Of a stretch of DNA of 64,000 nt, positions 16,386 to 26,598 are shown in pieces (the stretch's first letter is position 1; every line of letters starts with the position of its first letter). The translations under genes were made by a program, and so were the position numbers. Origin of the DNA: Rouxiella sp. WC2420 (GTDB lineage: Bacteria; Pseudomonadota; Gammaproteobacteria; Enterobacterales; Enterobacteriaceae). The notes under the pieces are model-generated. The model saw nothing but the letters and a program-made list of their open reading frames with translations, was not told the origin of the DNA and did not search any database. Location of the stretch: NCBI RefSeq assembly GCF_041200025.1, contig NZ_CP165628.1, forward strand, positions 3,348,001 to 3,412,000. Direction: 5' to 3'.

Positions 16386-18032
16386 CTAGTGTTTGATGAT
16401 GTAGAGATCTTTATCGTAAACGTTATCCTGCGGGTCTTTACCGCTGTAACCGCCGACGTATTGTTTAACCAGACGGGCATTTACATAGTAATAAAGAGGC
16501 ACGATCACCGAGTCTTTGTCCAACTGCTGCGCTGCTTTCTCATAGTAATCAGCACGCTCTTCATCGGTTTTAGCCTTCAGAGCCTGAGCAATAATGCTGT
16601 CAAACGCCGGGCTCTTATAGTGAGCAGAGTTATTGCTGCTGTCAGAAAGCATGATGTTCAGGAATGAGGTTGGTTCATTGTAATCAGAGCACCAGCCCGC
16701 ACGCGCCACGTCGTAGTTGCCGTCATGACGGCTTTCAAGGAAGGTCTTCCACTCCTGGTTTTCAAGCTTGACATTTACACCCAGGTTTTTCTTCCAGATA
16801 GCCGCGGCGGCGATAGCCAGCTTCTTGTGCAGGTCAGAAGAGTTATAAAGCAGGTTAAAGGTCAGCGGCTTGTCGGCGGTATAACCGGCTTCGGCCAGCA
16901 GTTTTCTGCCTTCGGCGTTACGCTGTTCCTGAGTTTCTTTGAACCAGGCCGGAGGAGTCAGCTTGCCATAAGTTCCATCGGTGTAAGGCGGCGTAATGCC
17001 GTAGGCTGGCAGGTCGCCCTGTGCCTTGACCTTATTCACGATGATGTCGCGATCCAGACCCAGTTTCAGCGCGGTACGCACGCGGTTATCGGTGAACGGC
17101 GCTTTCTGATTATTGATTTCATAATAATAAGTACACAGGTACGGGTCGGCGTGCAGTTCTTTAGGAATATCTTTTTTAAGTTTTGAGAACAGTTCGATCG
17201 GCATGTTGTTGTAAGTCATGTCGATTTCGCCACTGCGATAGCGGTTAACGTCAGAAACTTCAGAAGAGATTGGCAGGAATGTGACTTGATTCAGAACGGT
17301 TTTAGCATTGTCCCAGTAATCTGGGTTACGTACCAGAACGATACGTTCGTTAACAGTCCAGGTTTTCAGCTTGAATGCGCCATTGCTGACGTAGTTTTCA
17401 GGCTGGGTCCATTTGTCGCCAAACTTCTCTACCGCTGGCTTGTAAACCGGCTTCAACGCGGTGTGCGACAGCATTTTAACGAAATAAGGCACCGGCTCGC
17501 TCAGCGTTACCTGCAGAGTGTGGTCATCAAGGGCTTTAACCCCCAGCGTGTCCGGGCTTTTTTTACCGGCGATAATATCGTCGATATTCACCACGTGGCC
17601 GTATTGCAGGTAGCTTTCATATGGAGAGGCAGTTTTCGGGTCTGCCAGGCGCTCCCAGCTGTAAACGAAATCAGCGGCGGTAACCGGCTGGCCGTTTGAC
17701 CATTTTGCATCTTTACGCAGGTGGAAGGTCCAAACCGTAAAGTCTTTATTTTCCCAGCTTTCGGCAACGCCAGGAATGACACTACCGTCTTTCGGCGAGG
17801 TATCGGTCAATCCTTCCAGCAGGTCGCGGATCACGTTGGATTCCGGGACACCTTCAACTTTGTGTGGGTCAAGTGACTGAACTTCAGCGCCGTTGTTACG
17901 TACCAGCTCTTGTTTATCAGCAAGCTGAACGCCAGCTGTTACAACTGCAGCAAAAGTGCTGAAGGATGAAACGGCACCGACTGCGGCCAGAATACCGGCG
18001 GCGAGAAGGTGTTTTTTTGTGATGTTGGTCAT
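16386..18032 (-). CDS. oppA: periplasmic oligopeptide-binding protein OppA
   Basis: OppA captures peptides of two to five residues in the periplasm and delivers them to OppBC. The start at 18032 (MTNITKKHLLAAG) matches the family and has GGAG upstream; it gives 548 residues with a Sec signal peptide ending near TFA-AVV. Landmarks of the SBP family 5 fold are VRNNGAEVQSLDPHKVEGVPES, the RYRSGEIDMTYNNMP segment, DPYLCTYYYEINNQ, ARAGWCSDYNEPTSFL and a Cys pair as in E. coli. The usual first gene of oppABCDF. The leader just upstream of its Shine-Dalgarno reads AATAACAATC, a C/A-rich patch of the type targeted by the GcvB small RNA. Confidence 0.97.
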   Translation of the reverse strand: MTNITKKHLLAAGILAAVGAVSSFSTFAAVVTAGVQLADKQELVRNNGAEVQSLDPHKVEGVPESNVIRDLLEGLTDTSPKDGSVIPGVAESWENKDFTVWTFHLRKDAKWSNGQPVTAADFVYSWERLADPKTASPYESYLQYGHVVNIDDIIAGKKSPDTLGVKALDDHTLQVTLSEPVPYFVKMLSHTALKPVYKPAVEKFGDKWTQPENYVSNGAFKLKTWTVNERIVLVRNPDYWDNAKTVLNQVTFLPISSEVSDVNRYRSGEIDMTYNNMPIELFSKLKKDIPKELHADPYLCTYYYEINNQKAPFTDNRVRTALKLGLDRDIIVNKVKAQGDLPAYGITPPYTDGTYGKLTPPAWFKETQEQRNAEGRKLLAEAGYTADKPLTFNLLYNSSDLHKKLAIAAAAIWKKNLGVNVKLENQEWKTFLESRHDGNYDVARAGWCSDYNEPTSFLNIMLSDSSNNSAHYKSPAFDSIIAQALKAKTDEERADYYEKAAQQLDKDSVIVPLYYYVNARLVKQYVGGYSGKDPQDNVYDKDLYIIKH

Positions 18033-19157
18033 TACTATCAACTCCGATTGTTATTATTTGCCTGTTAAGGCCAACCCCTACCGGGTTAAATCTCTTGATG
18101 AACAGGAACGAATTGCTCACCTCGAAACGTCAAGTTGTCAGTCTTTCCTGTTGGATAGACTCCCCTTATTGCATTACCTCTGATGTCACTTTTACTGCCT
18201 GTTACTGAATCTGTTGCCGCTCAATGAATTTTTGCTAAAAACCTGCCGGCAAATCCGTTGCGAAATTTCTTTTATTGCCAGAAAAGTTTTTTGAGCTTGA
18301 GGTGCATATTATTTCTGATAAGTCACCGGAATTTATTCAGGAAACACGAGTACTCATATCCCGGGGAGATCAGTATCAGAATAATTAAATTCACATAGGA
18401 TTGCCGATAATATGCAGCAAAGCTGAAAGGAACAGCGCCAGGAGAAGAGCTCGGTTATGGAAGAGGTATTTGTTGTTTTCAACCGTTTTTCTCCTGAAAA
18501 AAAATAAATAGGCCATTCTTTAGAACTTAGCTGAGAAAGCTTTGCAAGATCCGTTCTCAATTCGGCACAACGCCGAAATATTTTCTATTTAAAAAGTTGC
18601 CGAAAATTATCAGATGCAGAAAATCTGCGCGAATAAATTTTACGGAAATGTTAACTGATTCTCTTTTATCACCGGTAACAAGTAGACGGACCAGTGAGAT
18701 TATCAACATGAAAAAAACACAACTTATTGTTTTTATGGTTATTTTTATAAATTCAAATCAAAAATTAAGTGTTTTAGTTGCTTAAAAACGGTTCAAACAG
18801 ATTCCGTTAACATAACGTTACTTTTAAGAATAAACCCCTGTTATCTGCGCGGTAAACACTAATAACATCTCGAAACGGCATGTACAAGAGCTACAGAATG
18901 ATGTGATTAATTAAACGGCGAAACGGGCAATAAAAGTCGAAAAAAAGTCCTGAAACGACAAAGAAAAGTAGTATAAATAGGGAGTTGATTGGCAATAGGC
19001 TTTAGAATGCAATTTTATGCCACATTTGGGTGCAATAGCACATTTTAGGTACATTAGATGCACTATTATAAGGCGAGGGAATATTAGTATTAGTAATAAT
19101 AAGCAGAAGTGTGATCTCTCCTGCTTAATTAAATTTTATGCCGCTCCAGATAAAAAT
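18033..19157. other. long AT-rich spacer between oppA and ychE; no gene seen
   Basis: About 1.1 kb without a convincing coding region. Short frames of 60-70 codons (18354-18560 minus, 18597-18785 plus) have no ribosome binding site, no recognisable motif and a poor composition for coding. The stretch must contain the oppA promoter and leader. Many A/T runs suggest H-NS-type silencing or curvature, which is inference. No transposase remnant or tRNA was found. Confidence 0.6.
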
Positions 19158-19802
19158 TTACACCAGGCCGGGGAAAATTGTTTTCACCCCGTTAACAATA
19201 AACTCGATTCCCAGCGCCATTAGTAGCAAGCCCATAATACGGGTAATCACGTTAATCCCTGTCTGGCCAAGTAATTTCATTACTATTGGCGCAGCCCGAA
19301 ACAGCAGCCAGCAACAGAAACAGAACAAGGCAATTGCCACGGTGAAGCCAAAAAGGTTTTCCCAACTATGGTAACGGGAACTCCAGACAATGGTAGAACT
19401 GATCGCCCCCGGCCCGGCCATTAAGGGCAAAGCCAAGGGGACAACCCCAACATTTTCACGGATTGCAGTTTCTGATTTTTCCTGCTTGTTCTGTTTATCT
19501 TCCCCTAACTTGCCGCTAATCATCGACATCGCTATCGTCACAACCAGAATGCCACCAGCGATACGGAAAGAATCAATCGAGATGCCGAACAGGTGCAAAA
19601 TACCGTCACCCAGGAATAATGAAACGCACAGAATAATAGCTACCGAAAAGTTGGCCGTTGTGTTGGTTTTGTTGCGCCCGGCAGCTGCCTGATAGCTGGT
19701 CATACTGATAAACACCGGCAAGATCCCTATCGGATTGACCAACGCAAACAGACCCACAAAGAACTTGATATAACCTGAAAAATCCAAAATTGTCTGGCCC
19801 AC
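19158..19802 (-). CDS. ychE: MarC/YchE family membrane protein
   Basis: A 214-residue polytopic inner-membrane protein (E. coli YchE 215). The start is a GTG at 19802 with GGGG upstream; the mature sequence begins like YchE with a QTILDF-type segment, then FFVGLFALVNPIGILPVF, and contains RNKTNTTANFSVAIIL, the hydrophilic loop KLGEDKQNKQEKSET, and LALPLMAGPGAISS, all diagnostic of the MarC family. Six membrane segments are expected. The function is unknown; the family was once wrongly linked to multiple antibiotic resistance. Its neighbours oppA and adhE are those of E. coli. Confidence 0.95.
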   Translation of the reverse strand: MGQTILDFSGYIKFFVGLFALVNPIGILPVFISMTSYQAAAGRNKTNTTANFSVAIILCVSLFLGDGILHLFGISIDSFRIAGGILVVTIAMSMISGKLGEDKQNKQEKSETAIRENVGVVPLALPLMAGPGAISSTIVWSSRYHSWENLFGFTVAIALFCFCCWLLFRAAPIVMKLLGQTGINVITRIMGLLLMALGIEFIVNGVKTIFPGLV

Positions 19803-20344
19803 GCATCGCCCCGCATCAGGATAAAGAAAGAAGTTATTTATGGGCGCTAATGTACTGGAATTGCCGCTTTCACGCCATGAAGAAAATCAGAATATTTGAC
19901 TAGATTCAACGGAAAAAATAGTCAATTTAACGATTAAATTGCCACCACAATTTTCCAAATAAAAACCTCCCACATAATCGTCACAAAACCGCATTTTTTA
20001 AGACTTTGCATTAACAATGAGTTAGCTGAAAGGTGTCAGCTAGTGTAATTTCGTTGATCTGGATCATATTTCAACGTTTCAATAGTGAGTAAGCTATCTC
20101 TATTCCCACGAATTAAGAGACAAAAAACAACAGGACAAACGTTGGATCATCTTCGGATTTAACAACTTATATCCTGCATAAAAGGAAAGTCTTCTGAATT
20201 TTTTGAGAAAATAGAGAAACAGGACACATAAGTAATTAATAAATAGCCACTTTGAATGTAATCTGCAGCATTATTGACCGTGACTATACTTTGAACCTGA
20301 CTTGGCTATTTTCTAAAAAAATTTAACATTCTCAGGAGAACACC
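19803..20344. promoter_or_regulatory. adhE upstream control region, with an FNR-like site
   Basis: No gene is visible in these 540 bases. At 20054-20067 TTGAT-CTGG-ATCAT matches the FNR consensus at nine of ten positions, 278 bp upstream of adhE. Long upstream control regions are typical for enteric adhE, which responds to anaerobiosis and NADH. A CAGGAGAAC ribosome binding site precedes the start at 20345. Confidence 0.5.
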
Positions 20345-23047
20345 ATGGCTGTCACAAACGTCGCTGAACTGAACGAGCTTGTTGCTCGGGTAAAAAAAGC
20401 ACAACGTGAATATGCAGAGTTCACACAAGAACAAGTCGATAAAATCTTCCGGGCCGCCGCTCTCGCCGCCGCAGACGCACGTATTCCCCTTGCCAAGCTG
20501 GCCGTAGAAGAGTCAGGCATGGGGATCATTGAAGACAAAGTGATCAAAAACCATTTTGCGTCTGAATACATTTACAATGCCTATAAAGATGAGAAAACCT
20601 GCGGTGTCGTTGCAGAAGACGAAACTTACGGCACTCTTACCATTGCCGAACCTATCGGCATCATTTGCGGGATCGTCCCCACTACCAACCCAACCTCTAC
20701 CGCGATTTTCAAAGCACTTATCAGTTTGAAAACGCGTAACGCCATTATCTTTTCGCCACACCCCCGTGCAGCCAAGGCGACTATCGCCGCTGCAAACATT
20801 GTTTTGCAGGCTGCTGTTAAAGCAGGCGCGCCGAAAGATATTATTGGCTGGATTGATGCACCCAGCGTGCCACTGTCCAACGAACTGATGCATCACCCGG
20901 ACCTGAACCTGATCCTTGCAACCGGCGGGCCAGGTATGGTCAAAGCTGCATATAGCTCTGGCAAACCGGCTATCGGTGTTGGTGCCGGTAATACCCCGGT
21001 TGTTGTTGATGAAACAGCAGATATCAAACGCGTTGTTGCTTCGATATTGATGTCAAAAACTTTCGATAACGGTGTTATCTGCGCTTCTGAACAATCAGTA
21101 ATTGTGGTTGATTCTGCCTATGAAACGGTTAGAGATCGCTTTAAAACCCACGGCGGCTACATTCTTGCTGGTAAAGAACTGAAAGCCGTACAGGAAATCA
21201 TTCTTAAAAATGGCGGTTTAAACGCTGATATCGTCGGTCAATCTGCAACTAAAATAGCGTCCATGGCGGGTATCATCGTGCCTGCCAACACTAAAGTATT
21301 AATCGGTGAAGTGACAAAAGTCGATGAATCCGAGCCTTTTGCTCACGAAAAACTTTCACCGACGCTGGCCATGTATCGCGCCAAAGACTTTGAAGATGCT
21401 GTAGATAAGGCCGAAAAACTGGTCACCATGGGCGGTATCGGCCATACCTCTTGTTTGTATACCGACCAGGATAACCAGCCAGAACGCGTTCGCTATTTTG
21501 GCGACAAGATGAAAACAGCCCGTATCCTGATCAACACTCCCGCTTCACAAGGGGGGATCGGTGACCTGTACAACTTCAAACTGGCCCCTTCATTGACGCT
21601 GGGTTGCGGCTCATGGGGTGGTAACTCCATTTCAGAAAACGTTGGGCCAAAACATCTAATCAACAAGAAAACGGTGGCGAAGAGAGCTGAAAACATGTTG
21701 TGGCATAAACTTCCAAAATCTATCTACTTCCGCCGTGGCTCATTGCCGATTGCCCTTGAGGAAGTGGCCACTGACGGAGCGAAACGCGCCTTTATCGTCA
21801 CTGACCGCTACCTGTTTAATAATGGCTATGCCGACCAGGTAACTCGAGTGCTGAAAAGCCACGGTATCGAAACGGAAGTGTTCTTCGAAGTTGAAGCCGA
21901 CCCAACGTTAAGTATCGTACGCAAAGGGGCAGAACAGATGAACTCCTTTAAACCAGACGTGATTATCGCGTTGGGTGGTGGTTCACCGATGGATGCTGCG
22001 AAAATCATGTGGGTTCTATATGAGCATCCTGAAACTCACTTCGAAGATCTGGCGCTGCGCTTTATGGATATCCGTAAACGTATCTACAAGTTCCCGAAAA
22101 TGGGTGTGAAAGCGAAAATGATCGCCATCACTACTACCTCGGGTACGGGTTCGGAAGTCACGCCATTCGCGGTGGTTACCGACGACGCTACTGGCCAGAA
22201 ATATCCTTTGGCAGACTATGCACTGACTCCAGACATGGCAATCGTAGATGCCAACCTGGTCATGAACATGCCAAAATCTTTGTGCGCCTTTGGCGGCCTT
22301 GATGCCGTGACTCATGCACTTGAAGCCTATGTCTCCGTGCTGGCAAATGAGTTCTCCGACGGTCAGGCATTACAAGCATTGAAACTGCTGAAAGAGTTCC
22401 TGCCAGCAAGCTATAAAGAAGGTGCAAAAAACCCGGTAGCGCGCGAACGAGTGCATAATGCGGCCACTATCGCAGGTATCGCATTTGCCAACGCCTTCCT
22501 CGGGGTTTGTCACTCAATGGCGCATAAGTTAGGTTCTGAGTTTCATATTCCGCACGGGCTTGCCAACGCCATGCTGATTTCGAACGTCATTCGCTATAAT
22601 GCGAACGATAACCCAACCAAGCAAACTGCTTTCAGCCAGTACGATCGCCCGCAGGCTCGTCGTCGCTACGCAGAAATTGCCGACCATCTGGGTCTTAGTG
22701 CTCCTGGAGATCGCACAGCGCAGAAAATTGAAAATCTACTTAGTTGGTTAGATGAAATCAAAGCAGAACTGGGTATTCCTGCTTCGATTCGTGAAGCGGG
22801 TGTGCAGGAAGCCGATTTCCTGGCGAAAGTTGATAAACTTTCTGAAGACGCATTTGATGACCAGTGTACGGGTGCCAACCCTCGTTATCCGTTAATTTCT
22901 GAGTTAAAACAGATATTGATGGATACCTATTATGGTAATAAATTTAGTGAAGAATTGCCGCTGACTGCCATCTCTGAAAGAGAGGAACCTGTCACCCGCG
23001 TTGCAGCAGCAGCTCCAGCTTCGGCCATCAAAAAGTCTAAAAAATAG
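20345..23047 (+). CDS. adhE: bifunctional aldehyde-alcohol dehydrogenase AdhE
   Basis: AdhE reduces acetyl-CoA to acetaldehyde and then to ethanol during fermentation, and assembles into spirosome filaments. The 900 residues comprise an N-terminal aldehyde dehydrogenase domain (about 1-440) with the catalytic Cys in [11 protein letters not shown], a linker, and a C-terminal iron-dependent alcohol dehydrogenase domain (about 450-870). The latter holds [10 protein letters not shown] for NADH and the iron ligands in [13 protein letters not shown] and [16 protein letters not shown]. The length is slightly above the E. coli 891, with an Ala/Lys-rich tail. It is monocistronic, followed by a terminator. 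Confidence 0.98.
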   Translation: MAVTNVAELNELVARVKKAQREYAEFTQEQVDKIFRAAALAAADARIPLAKLAVEESGMGIIEDKVIKNHFASEYIYNAYKDEKTCGVVAEDETYGTLTIAEPIGIICGIVPTTNPTSTAIFKALISLKTRNAIIFSPHPRAAKATIAAANIVLQAAVKAGAPKDIIGWIDAPSVPLSNELMHHPDLNLILATGGPGMVKAAYSSGKPAIGVGAGNTPVVVDETADIKRVVASILMSKTFDNGVICASEQSVIVVDSAYETVRDRFKTHGGYILAGKELKAVQEIILKNGGLNADIVGQSATKIASMAGIIVPANTKVLIGEVTKVDESEPFAHEKLSPTLAMYRAKDFEDAVDKAEKLVTMGGIGHTSCLYTDQDNQPERVRYFGDKMKTARILINTPASQGGIGDLYNFKLAPSLTLGCGSWGGNSISENVGPKHLINKKTVAKRAENMLWHKLPKSIYFRRGSLPIALEEVATDGAKRAFIVTDRYLFNNGYADQVTRVLKSHGIETEVFFEVEADPTLSIVRKGAEQMNSFKPDVIIALGGGSPMDAAKIMWVLYEHPETHFEDLALRFMDIRKRIYKFPKMGVKAKMIAITTTSGTGSEVTPFAVVTDDATGQKYPLADYALTPDMAIVDANLVMNMPKSLCAFGGLDAVTHALEAYVSVLANEFSDGQALQALKLLKEFLPASYKEGAKNPVARERVHNAATIAGIAFANAFLGVCHSMAHKLGSEFHIPHGLANAMLISNVIRYNANDNPTKQTAFSQYDRPQARRRYAEIADHLGLSAPGDRTAQKIENLLSWLDEIKAELGIPASIREAGVQEADFLAKVDKLSEDAFDDQCTGANPRYPLISELKQILMDTYYGNKFSEELPLTAISEREEPVTRVAAAAPASAIKKSKK

Positions 23048-23163
23048 TAGATAAGACTATTCGTATACGGCTACTGATGTGAAAAAACAAAGCCCGTCAT
23101 AGGTGTAACACTGATCGGTTAAGCTAAATAATCAGTTGAACGATCCGGCAGGTGCATCACAAT

Positions 23164-23195
23164 AAGCCTCATCATTTTTTGATGGGGCTTTTTTT
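23164..23195 (+). terminator. terminator of adhE
   Basis: An 11-bp stem with one G-T pair (23164-23174 with 23180-23190), a T5 loop and a T-tract to 23195. It lies about 115 bases after the adhE stop. Confidence 0.85.
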
Positions 23196-23267
23196 ATGCT
23201 CATGACCTGGCTTGACGAAACACAAACCTTGGCTGGACGGCACACTTTTTCGCACGCCCGAGACACC

Positions 23268-23308
23268 AGAGCTGGCAGAGCTGGCAGAGCTGGCAGAGCT
23301 GGCAGAGC
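23268..23308. repeat. 9-bp tandem repeat (about 4.6 copies)
   Basis: The unit AGAGCTGGC is repeated perfectly from 23268 to 23303 and continues with AGAGC. It lies in the spacer between adhE and tdk. Because nine is a multiple of three, both strands read as low-complexity peptides (Glu-Leu-Ala or Ser-Ala-Ser repeats), which creates open frames that are probably not genes. Confidence 0.9.
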
Positions 23309-23736
23309 ATTTTGAATATATAAAGCATCGCCCGGACAGGCAAATACCCAACAGTCCGATTATGCGCGTAGAGGTCACTGCACAGCCGGTTAATCTACGT
23401 GTCAGGTTCGGCCCTGCCAATACGGGGGAAGTCAGTGATACGAAGCAGCTATCCAGGATAGTTTAGGGCCTGCCGACCGCTTATAACCTGATGAGTTTTG
23501 AAATGAGCCAGATAGCCAGAGAAAAAAACGGCGCAAAAAAAGGATGCTCGAATCTTAAAAACCAGTACACCGTTCACTCAAAACATTTTAAGTGAACGGT
23601 ATTAACCTTTTGGTGGTTTTTTTATAGTTTAATCATTAATACTATTAATGATTCTTCTTTATTATCACTCTAAATAAATAAAAGACGATGTAAGTATTAA
23701 GTAAAGAAAAATGTTTTCTGCAGCAATTACCGCTCT
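23309..23736. other. spacer between adhE and tdk with an inverted repeat
   Basis: No supported gene. ACCGTTCACT (23569-23578) and its exact complement (23591-23600) form a 10-bp stem with a 12-base loop; no T-tract follows directly, but ...GGTGGTTTTTTT occurs a little downstream. The remainder is AT-rich up to the tdk stop at 23737. Confidence 0.5.
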
Positions 23737-24315
23737 TTACTCACCCATCGCCTCTTTATAATGTTTACGACACACCGATACATACCGCTCATTACCGCCT
23801 ATAACCACCTGCGCGCCGTCGTGGAGCGCTTTACCGTGCTCGTCCAGCCTGAGGGTCTGATTGGCCTTGCGGCCGCAGTGGCAGATAGTTTTAAGCTCAA
23901 CCAATTTATCGGCCCACGCCAGAAGATACTGACTCCCGCTAAATAACTCGCCCTGAAAGTCTGTGCGCAGGCCATAGCACAAAACGGGTATATCTAGCCT
24001 GTCAACGACATCGGTTAATTGTTCAACCTGCTGGCGAGTTAAAAATTGGCTCTCATCGATTAACACACAATGCAAAGTTTGACTGTTGTGTTCATCGGCA
24101 ATGAGCTTAAGTAAGTTGGTATCTTGATTATAAAGTTCGGCTGATGAAGATAATCCTATCCGCGAGCTGACGATACCAACGCCAAAACGATTATCAATTG
24201 CGGCAGTCAGCACTAGTGTGCGCATCCCGCGTTCTTGATAGTTATATGAAGATTGTAACAAAGATGTAGATTTTCCTGCATTCATCGCAGAATAATAAAA
24301 ATAAAGCTGAGCCAT
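23737..24315 (-). CDS. tdk: thymidine kinase
   Basis: Salvage enzyme that phosphorylates thymidine with ATP to dTMP. The 192 residues are of the type II (prokaryote/poxvirus) class: P-loop [10 protein letters not shown] near residue 8, the catalytic Glu and metal site in LIDESQFL, the lasso-region [12 protein letters not shown], and zinc-binding Cys in TICHCGRKA and VCRKHYKE. It is a little shorter at the C-terminus than E. coli Tdk (205). It neighbours hns divergently, as in E. coli. Confidence 0.96.
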   Translation of the reverse strand: MAQLYFYYSAMNAGKSTSLLQSSYNYQERGMRTLVLTAAIDNRFGVGIVSSRIGLSSSAELYNQDTNLLKLIADEHNSQTLHCVLIDESQFLTRQQVEQLTDVVDRLDIPVLCYGLRTDFQGELFSGSQYLLAWADKLVELKTICHCGRKANQTLRLDEHGKALHDGAQVVIGGNERYVSVCRKHYKEAMGE

Positions 24316-24963
24316 GTGCCCGTAACTCCAAAAGTATAAAGAAACCCGGTAACACCTCTTACTTTCAATTGTAACACACGGTGGACATCTAATGGCATCT
24401 GCGGTCTGTCTCCTGTGCCAAGTATCACAACATTAAACAAATGCGAAAATTACAGAAACTTACAATCAGCTATTGTGATTACTGTTCGTCCTAATTAGTT
24501 TACGCAACCGTTAAACTCAGCATAAGTAGCAGTTAATCAGCCTCTATAAATCAATTATTAAACAATCAGGTAATAACGGTATCTTATAAACACCTTCCCC
24601 CGTAGTACGGATGATAATCTTGAACAAGCCGGGCACATATAGCTAAAACAGTGCAAACATATCCGTGAAAACGTGAGGTAAGTTATACGTTAAGGCTGGG
24701 GATATTTGTTATGACTTTAGCAAGGTTATAAAAAGCGGGTTGATTAAAAAAGGGCGATACACCGCACAAACCGCTAATCAATTTGCCTTACTGCTCTAAG
24801 TTTAATAGACCGGGAATCATCCTTATATTTACAAGTGCTGCAAATATTATTGCTTATAAATGGTAAATTCCCGTCAATATAACAAATTGGCTATTGCAGA
24901 ATACAGAAGAGCATTCTATTATTACCGAAACGCCCCCCACCAATTTAAATTGAGACTAGTATA
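24316..24963. other. divergent control region of tdk and hns
   Basis: About 650 bases with no gene recognised. The sequence is AT-rich with many A and T runs, the pattern expected for the curved, self-repressed hns promoter. I could not fix a promoter with confidence. Confidence 0.5.
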
Positions 24964-25371
24964 ATGAGCGAAGCATTAAAAATTCTGAACAACATCCGTA
25001 CTCTGCGCGCACAGGCTCGTGAATGTACTCTGGAAACTCTTGAAGAAATGCTAGAGAAATTAGAAGTTGTTGTTAATGAGCGCCGTGAAGAAGATACTCA
25101 GGCTGCTGCTGAAATTGAAGAGCGCACTCGTAAACTGCAACAATACCGTGAAATGCTGATTGCTGACGGTATTGATCCAAATGAATTGCTGCAGACTATG
25201 GCTGCTACCAAAGCAACGGGTAAAACCAAGCGTGCTGCTCGTCCTGCTAAATATAAATACATTGATGAGAATGGCGAAAGCAAAACTTGGACTGGCCAGG
25301 GTCGTACTCCTGCGGTAATCAAGAAAGCTATCGAAGATGAAGGCAAACAGCTGGACGATTTCCTGCTGTAA
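24964..25371 (+). CDS. hns: nucleoid protein H-NS
   Basis: H-NS binds curved AT-rich DNA, forms filaments and silences horizontally acquired genes. The 135 residues show the N-terminal coiled-coil oligomerisation region ([19 protein letters not shown] and the helices up to about residue 80), a basic linker ([15 protein letters not shown]) and the C-terminal DNA-binding domain with the AT-hook-like TWTGQGRTP motif (about residues 108-116). It ends DDFLL. It is monocistronic with a strong terminator. In E. coli galU follows; here a UDP-sugar epimerase/ugd pair occupies that place. Confidence 0.98.
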   Translation: MSEALKILNNIRTLRAQARECTLETLEEMLEKLEVVVNERREEDTQAAAEIEERTRKLQQYREMLIADGIDPNELLQTMAATKATGKTKRAARPAKYKYIDENGESKTWTGQGRTPAVIKKAIEDEGKQLDDFLL

Positions 25372-25412
25372 GTTTTTTTCGGCTGTAGACCCAGTCTCAA
25401 GATAATGATTCT

Positions 25413-25443
25413 AAAAACCACCGTTAATGCGGTGGTTTTTTTA
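25413..25443 (+). terminator. terminator of hns
   Basis: AAAAACCACCG (25413-25423) pairs perfectly with CGGTGGTTTTT (25430-25440), six-base loop, T's to 25442. Confidence 0.92.
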
Positions 25444-25515
25444 TTGCCTAAACGTTTTGACGAACAATAATAAACCGCCATTAAACAATGCCGTAATATC
25501 GACCTGCCTCAGGCA

Positions 25516-25539
25516 TAAAAAAGGCTGCATCAGCAGCCT
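25516..25539 (-). terminator. terminator of the ugd-epimerase operon
   Basis: AGGCTGC (25522-25528) pairs with GCAGCCT (25533-25539) around ATCA; on the minus strand the stem is followed by six T's. It lies about 43 bases after the epimerase stop. Confidence 0.85.
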
Positions 25540-25581
25540 CAATTGTTAATTTGCGTCCGGCTCATGGCCTAGCGTAACAAG

Positions 25582-26589
25582 TTAACAATGATAATAATCT
25601 TTATACCAATCTACAAAATTCTTCACGCCTTCCAACACCTGCGTTTTAGGCTTAAAACCAGTGGCCTCATATAAAGGCATACTGTCAGAACTGGTCTCGT
25701 GAACATCGCCAGGCTGCATCGGCATCATATTCTTCTTCGCCACTACGCCCAGGGCGCTCTCAAGAGCCTCTATGTATGTCATCAGCTTAATTGGGTTATT
25801 ATTTCCAATATTATAAAGCACATAAGGCGCAGAGCTTTGCGAACCGTTACCACTCTCCACGGTCCAGTGAGGCTGAGGTTTTGGGATAATACCCTGCAGG
25901 CGAATGATTGATTCAGTCACGTCATCAATATAAGTAAAATCGCGGCGCATTTCGCCATGGTTATAAACGTCGATACTTTGATCGGCGAGAATAGCCTTGG
26001 TGAATTTAAACAGAGCCATATCCGGGCGACCCCAAGGTCCATAAACCGTAAAGAAACGCATTCCGGTAGTCGGTAATCCATAAAGATGTGAATAAGTGTG
26101 AGCCATCAATTCATTGGCCTTTTTGGTGGCCGCATAAAGCGAAATTGGATGATCCACATTATCCTGCGTATCGAAAGGCTGCTTGCGGTTCATTCCATAG
26201 ACCGAACTTGAAGAAGCATAAAGCAGGTGCTGAATCTTATTATGGCGGCAGCCTTCCAGCACGTTAACGAAACCGACTAAATTTGCGTCAACATAAGCTA
26301 ATGGGTTATCTATTGAATAGCGCACCCCTGCCTGTGCCGCTAAATGTATTACGCGATCAAATTTATTTTCTGCAAAAAGCGCAGCCATTCCTGAACGATC
26401 GGCAAGATCCAGTTTTATAAACGTGAATCCAGGTTTATCCTCCATCTGTTTCAGGCGCGCTAATTTCAAATTGACGTCATAGTAATCATTTAGGTTATCA
26501 AGACCCGTTACCTGATGTCCCTCAGCGAGTAAACGCTGACAAACGAAATAACCAATGAAACCCGCAGCACCTGTTACTAAATAATTCAT
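25582..26589 (-). CDS. UDP-glucuronate 4-epimerase-like NAD-dependent epimerase
   Basis: A 335-residue extended short-chain dehydrogenase. The NAD loop is GAAGFIG (residues 7-13), the active-site Ser region SSSSVYG and the YAATKK (YxxxK) pair are intact, and the GVRYSIDNP and RFFTVYGPWGRPDMA motifs are those of UDP-glucuronate epimerases rather than GalE. It would convert UDP-glucuronate to UDP-galacturonate for capsule, O-antigen or LPS core. It follows ugd, which makes UDP-glucuronate, by nine bases, so the two form a two-step pathway on one transcript. Substrate assignment is inference from motif and context. Confidence in the family is high. Confidence 0.88.
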   Translation of the reverse strand: MNYLVTGAAGFIGYFVCQRLLAEGHQVTGLDNLNDYYDVNLKLARLKQMEDKPGFTFIKLDLADRSGMAALFAENKFDRVIHLAAQAGVRYSIDNPLAYVDANLVGFVNVLEGCRHNKIQHLLYASSSSVYGMNRKQPFDTQDNVDHPISLYAATKKANELMAHTYSHLYGLPTTGMRFFTVYGPWGRPDMALFKFTKAILADQSIDVYNHGEMRRDFTYIDDVTESIIRLQGIIPKPQPHWTVESGNGSQSSAPYVLYNIGNNNPIKLMTYIEALESALGVVAKKNMMPMQPGDVHETSSDSMPLYEATGFKPKTQVLEGVKNFVDWYKDYYHC

Positions 26590-26598
26590 GCCCTCTCC

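Noticed and set aside
18354-18560. 68-codon minus-strand frame in the oppA-ychE spacer
   Set aside because: No ribosome binding site, no motif and an odd residue composition.
18597-18785. 62-codon plus-strand frame in the same spacer
   Set aside because: AT-rich chance frame; the inner ATG start (AACATGAAAAAAAC) gives a short hydrophobic peptide without ribosome binding site or known family.
23212-23466. 84-codon plus-strand frame in the adhE-tdk spacer (and an 82-codon frame on the other strand)
   Set aside because: Both are kept open by the 9-bp tandem repeat. The plus frame starts at TTG without a ribosome binding site, and no family is recognisable.
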